Shown: piece by piece, positions 40,406-40,672 of the stretch
Layout of the letters: the number at the start of each line of letters is the position of its first letter
Position numbering within the stretch: the first letter of the stretch is position 1
Assembly: GCA_014727815.1 (NCBI GenBank)
Contig: WJMS01000103.1
Coordinates: 1 to 40,672, forward strand
Reading direction: 5' to 3'
DNA length: 40,672 bases
DNA from: a candidate division GN15 bacterium
GTDB taxonomy: Bacteria > Zixibacteria > MSB-5A5 > GN15 > FEB-12
Position numbers and translations under genes: made by a program
The notes under the pieces: model-generated
What the model saw: only the letters and a program-made list of their open reading frames with translations
Told to the model about the DNA's origin: nothing
Databases searched by the model: none

Positions 40406-40672
40406 TTAGTCTTCCCAGCCCTGGTTGTCGAGCAGTTGTTCTTCCGGCACGTCTCGAAACACCTTGGCCGGAATCCCCGCAACGATCTTTCCGCCCGGGA
40501 CATCTTTGGTCACCAGCGCCCCGGCCGCGACAAGGGCGTCGGGACCAATCGTCAGGCCCGGCAGGATCGTCGCATTAACTCCAATTCGGGCGCCGCGCCG
40601 CATGATGACACCCTTGAAGTGCTTGAAGCGCTCTTCGGTGCGGCCGATGTAGTTGTCATTCGAGGTTGCCAC
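40406..40672 (-). CDS. Hexapeptide-repeat (LbH) acyltransferase, C-terminal part (WbpD-like)
   Basis: 88 residues to the window edge; the gene continues beyond 40672 and the GTG at the edge is not a convincing start. Left-handed beta-helix coils are visible: RGARIGVNATILPGLTIG, PDALVAAGALVTKDVPGG and KIVAGIPAKVFRDVP, the usual C-terminal end of sugar N-acetyltransferases. It precedes the WbpE-like gene by 17 bases. Together they would 3-aminate and then acetylate a nucleotide sugar (WbpD- or FdtC-like). Confidence 0.85.
   Translation of the reverse strand: MATSNDNYIGRTEERFKHFKGVIMRRGARIGVNATILPGLTIGPDALVAAGALVTKDVPGGKIVAGIPAKVFRDVPEEQLLDNQGWED

Overview
The window is a GC-rich, very densely coded piece of bacterial chromosome: about 41 genes, most separated by fewer than 50 bases or overlapping by 4. 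A C25-type secreted protein carries a C-terminal domain with the YPNPFNP motif, and a PorZ-like propeller carries a similar C-terminal domain. With Lnt, an EnvC-like factor and many surface-glycan genes, this points to a double-membraned member of the FCB superphylum. A candidate phylum such as Zixibacteria is my best guess, but that is inference without a phylogeny. No tRNA, rRNA, CRISPR, phage or insertion sequence was seen.

Layout. (1) 1-2855, minus: start of the division/cell-wall cluster mraZ-rsmH-ftsL-ftsI, with a good promoter and three MraZ boxes. (2) 2784-3206: the only long gene-free stretch, AT-rich, holding a perfect DnaA box inside a near-palindrome. (3) 3207-5519, plus: secreted C25 peptidase. 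(4) 5485-15969, minus: an eight-gene run purM-gpmI-lnt-PorZ-like-FemAB-like-GT4-GT4-GT2. (5) 16086-26623, minus: an eleven-gene run ftsE-ftsX-envC-like-holB-ricT-metG-tatD-rsmA-pdxJ-like-rluD-like-carbonic-anhydrase-like, closed by a hairpin/T-tract terminator just before the purM promoter. (6) 26772-27713, plus: a lone secreted BNR/Ycf48-like propeller. (7) 27805-29946, minus: LytR_C-rsfS-rho with a terminator. (8) 30075-31871, minus: panD, a GlmU-N-like pyrophosphorylase, a terminator, then an outer-membrane-type protein. (9) 32140-33272, plus: PadR regulator with an operator inside its promoter, plus a membrane protein, lying between panD and panC. (10) 33293-36985: panC with a membrane protein, a small membrane protein, and a DRG-like TGS GTPase. 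(11) 37030-40672, minus: nucleotide-sugar aminotransferases, a GT4 and a partial hexapeptide acyltransferase.

How it fits together. Housekeeping (translation, replication clamp loading, purine, pantothenate and vitamin B6-type genes) is interleaved with envelope biology: FtsEX-EnvC control of peptidoglycan hydrolysis, lipoprotein acylation, and a surface-glycan/type IX secretion theme (C25 protein, PorZ-like protein, glycosyltransferases, WbpE/WbpD-type genes). The most interesting observations are a PdxJ homologue that has lost its catalytic histidines, an FtsE with degenerate ATPase motifs, a recurring promoter layout that predicts leaderless mRNAs, and the possible type IX anchoring gene set.
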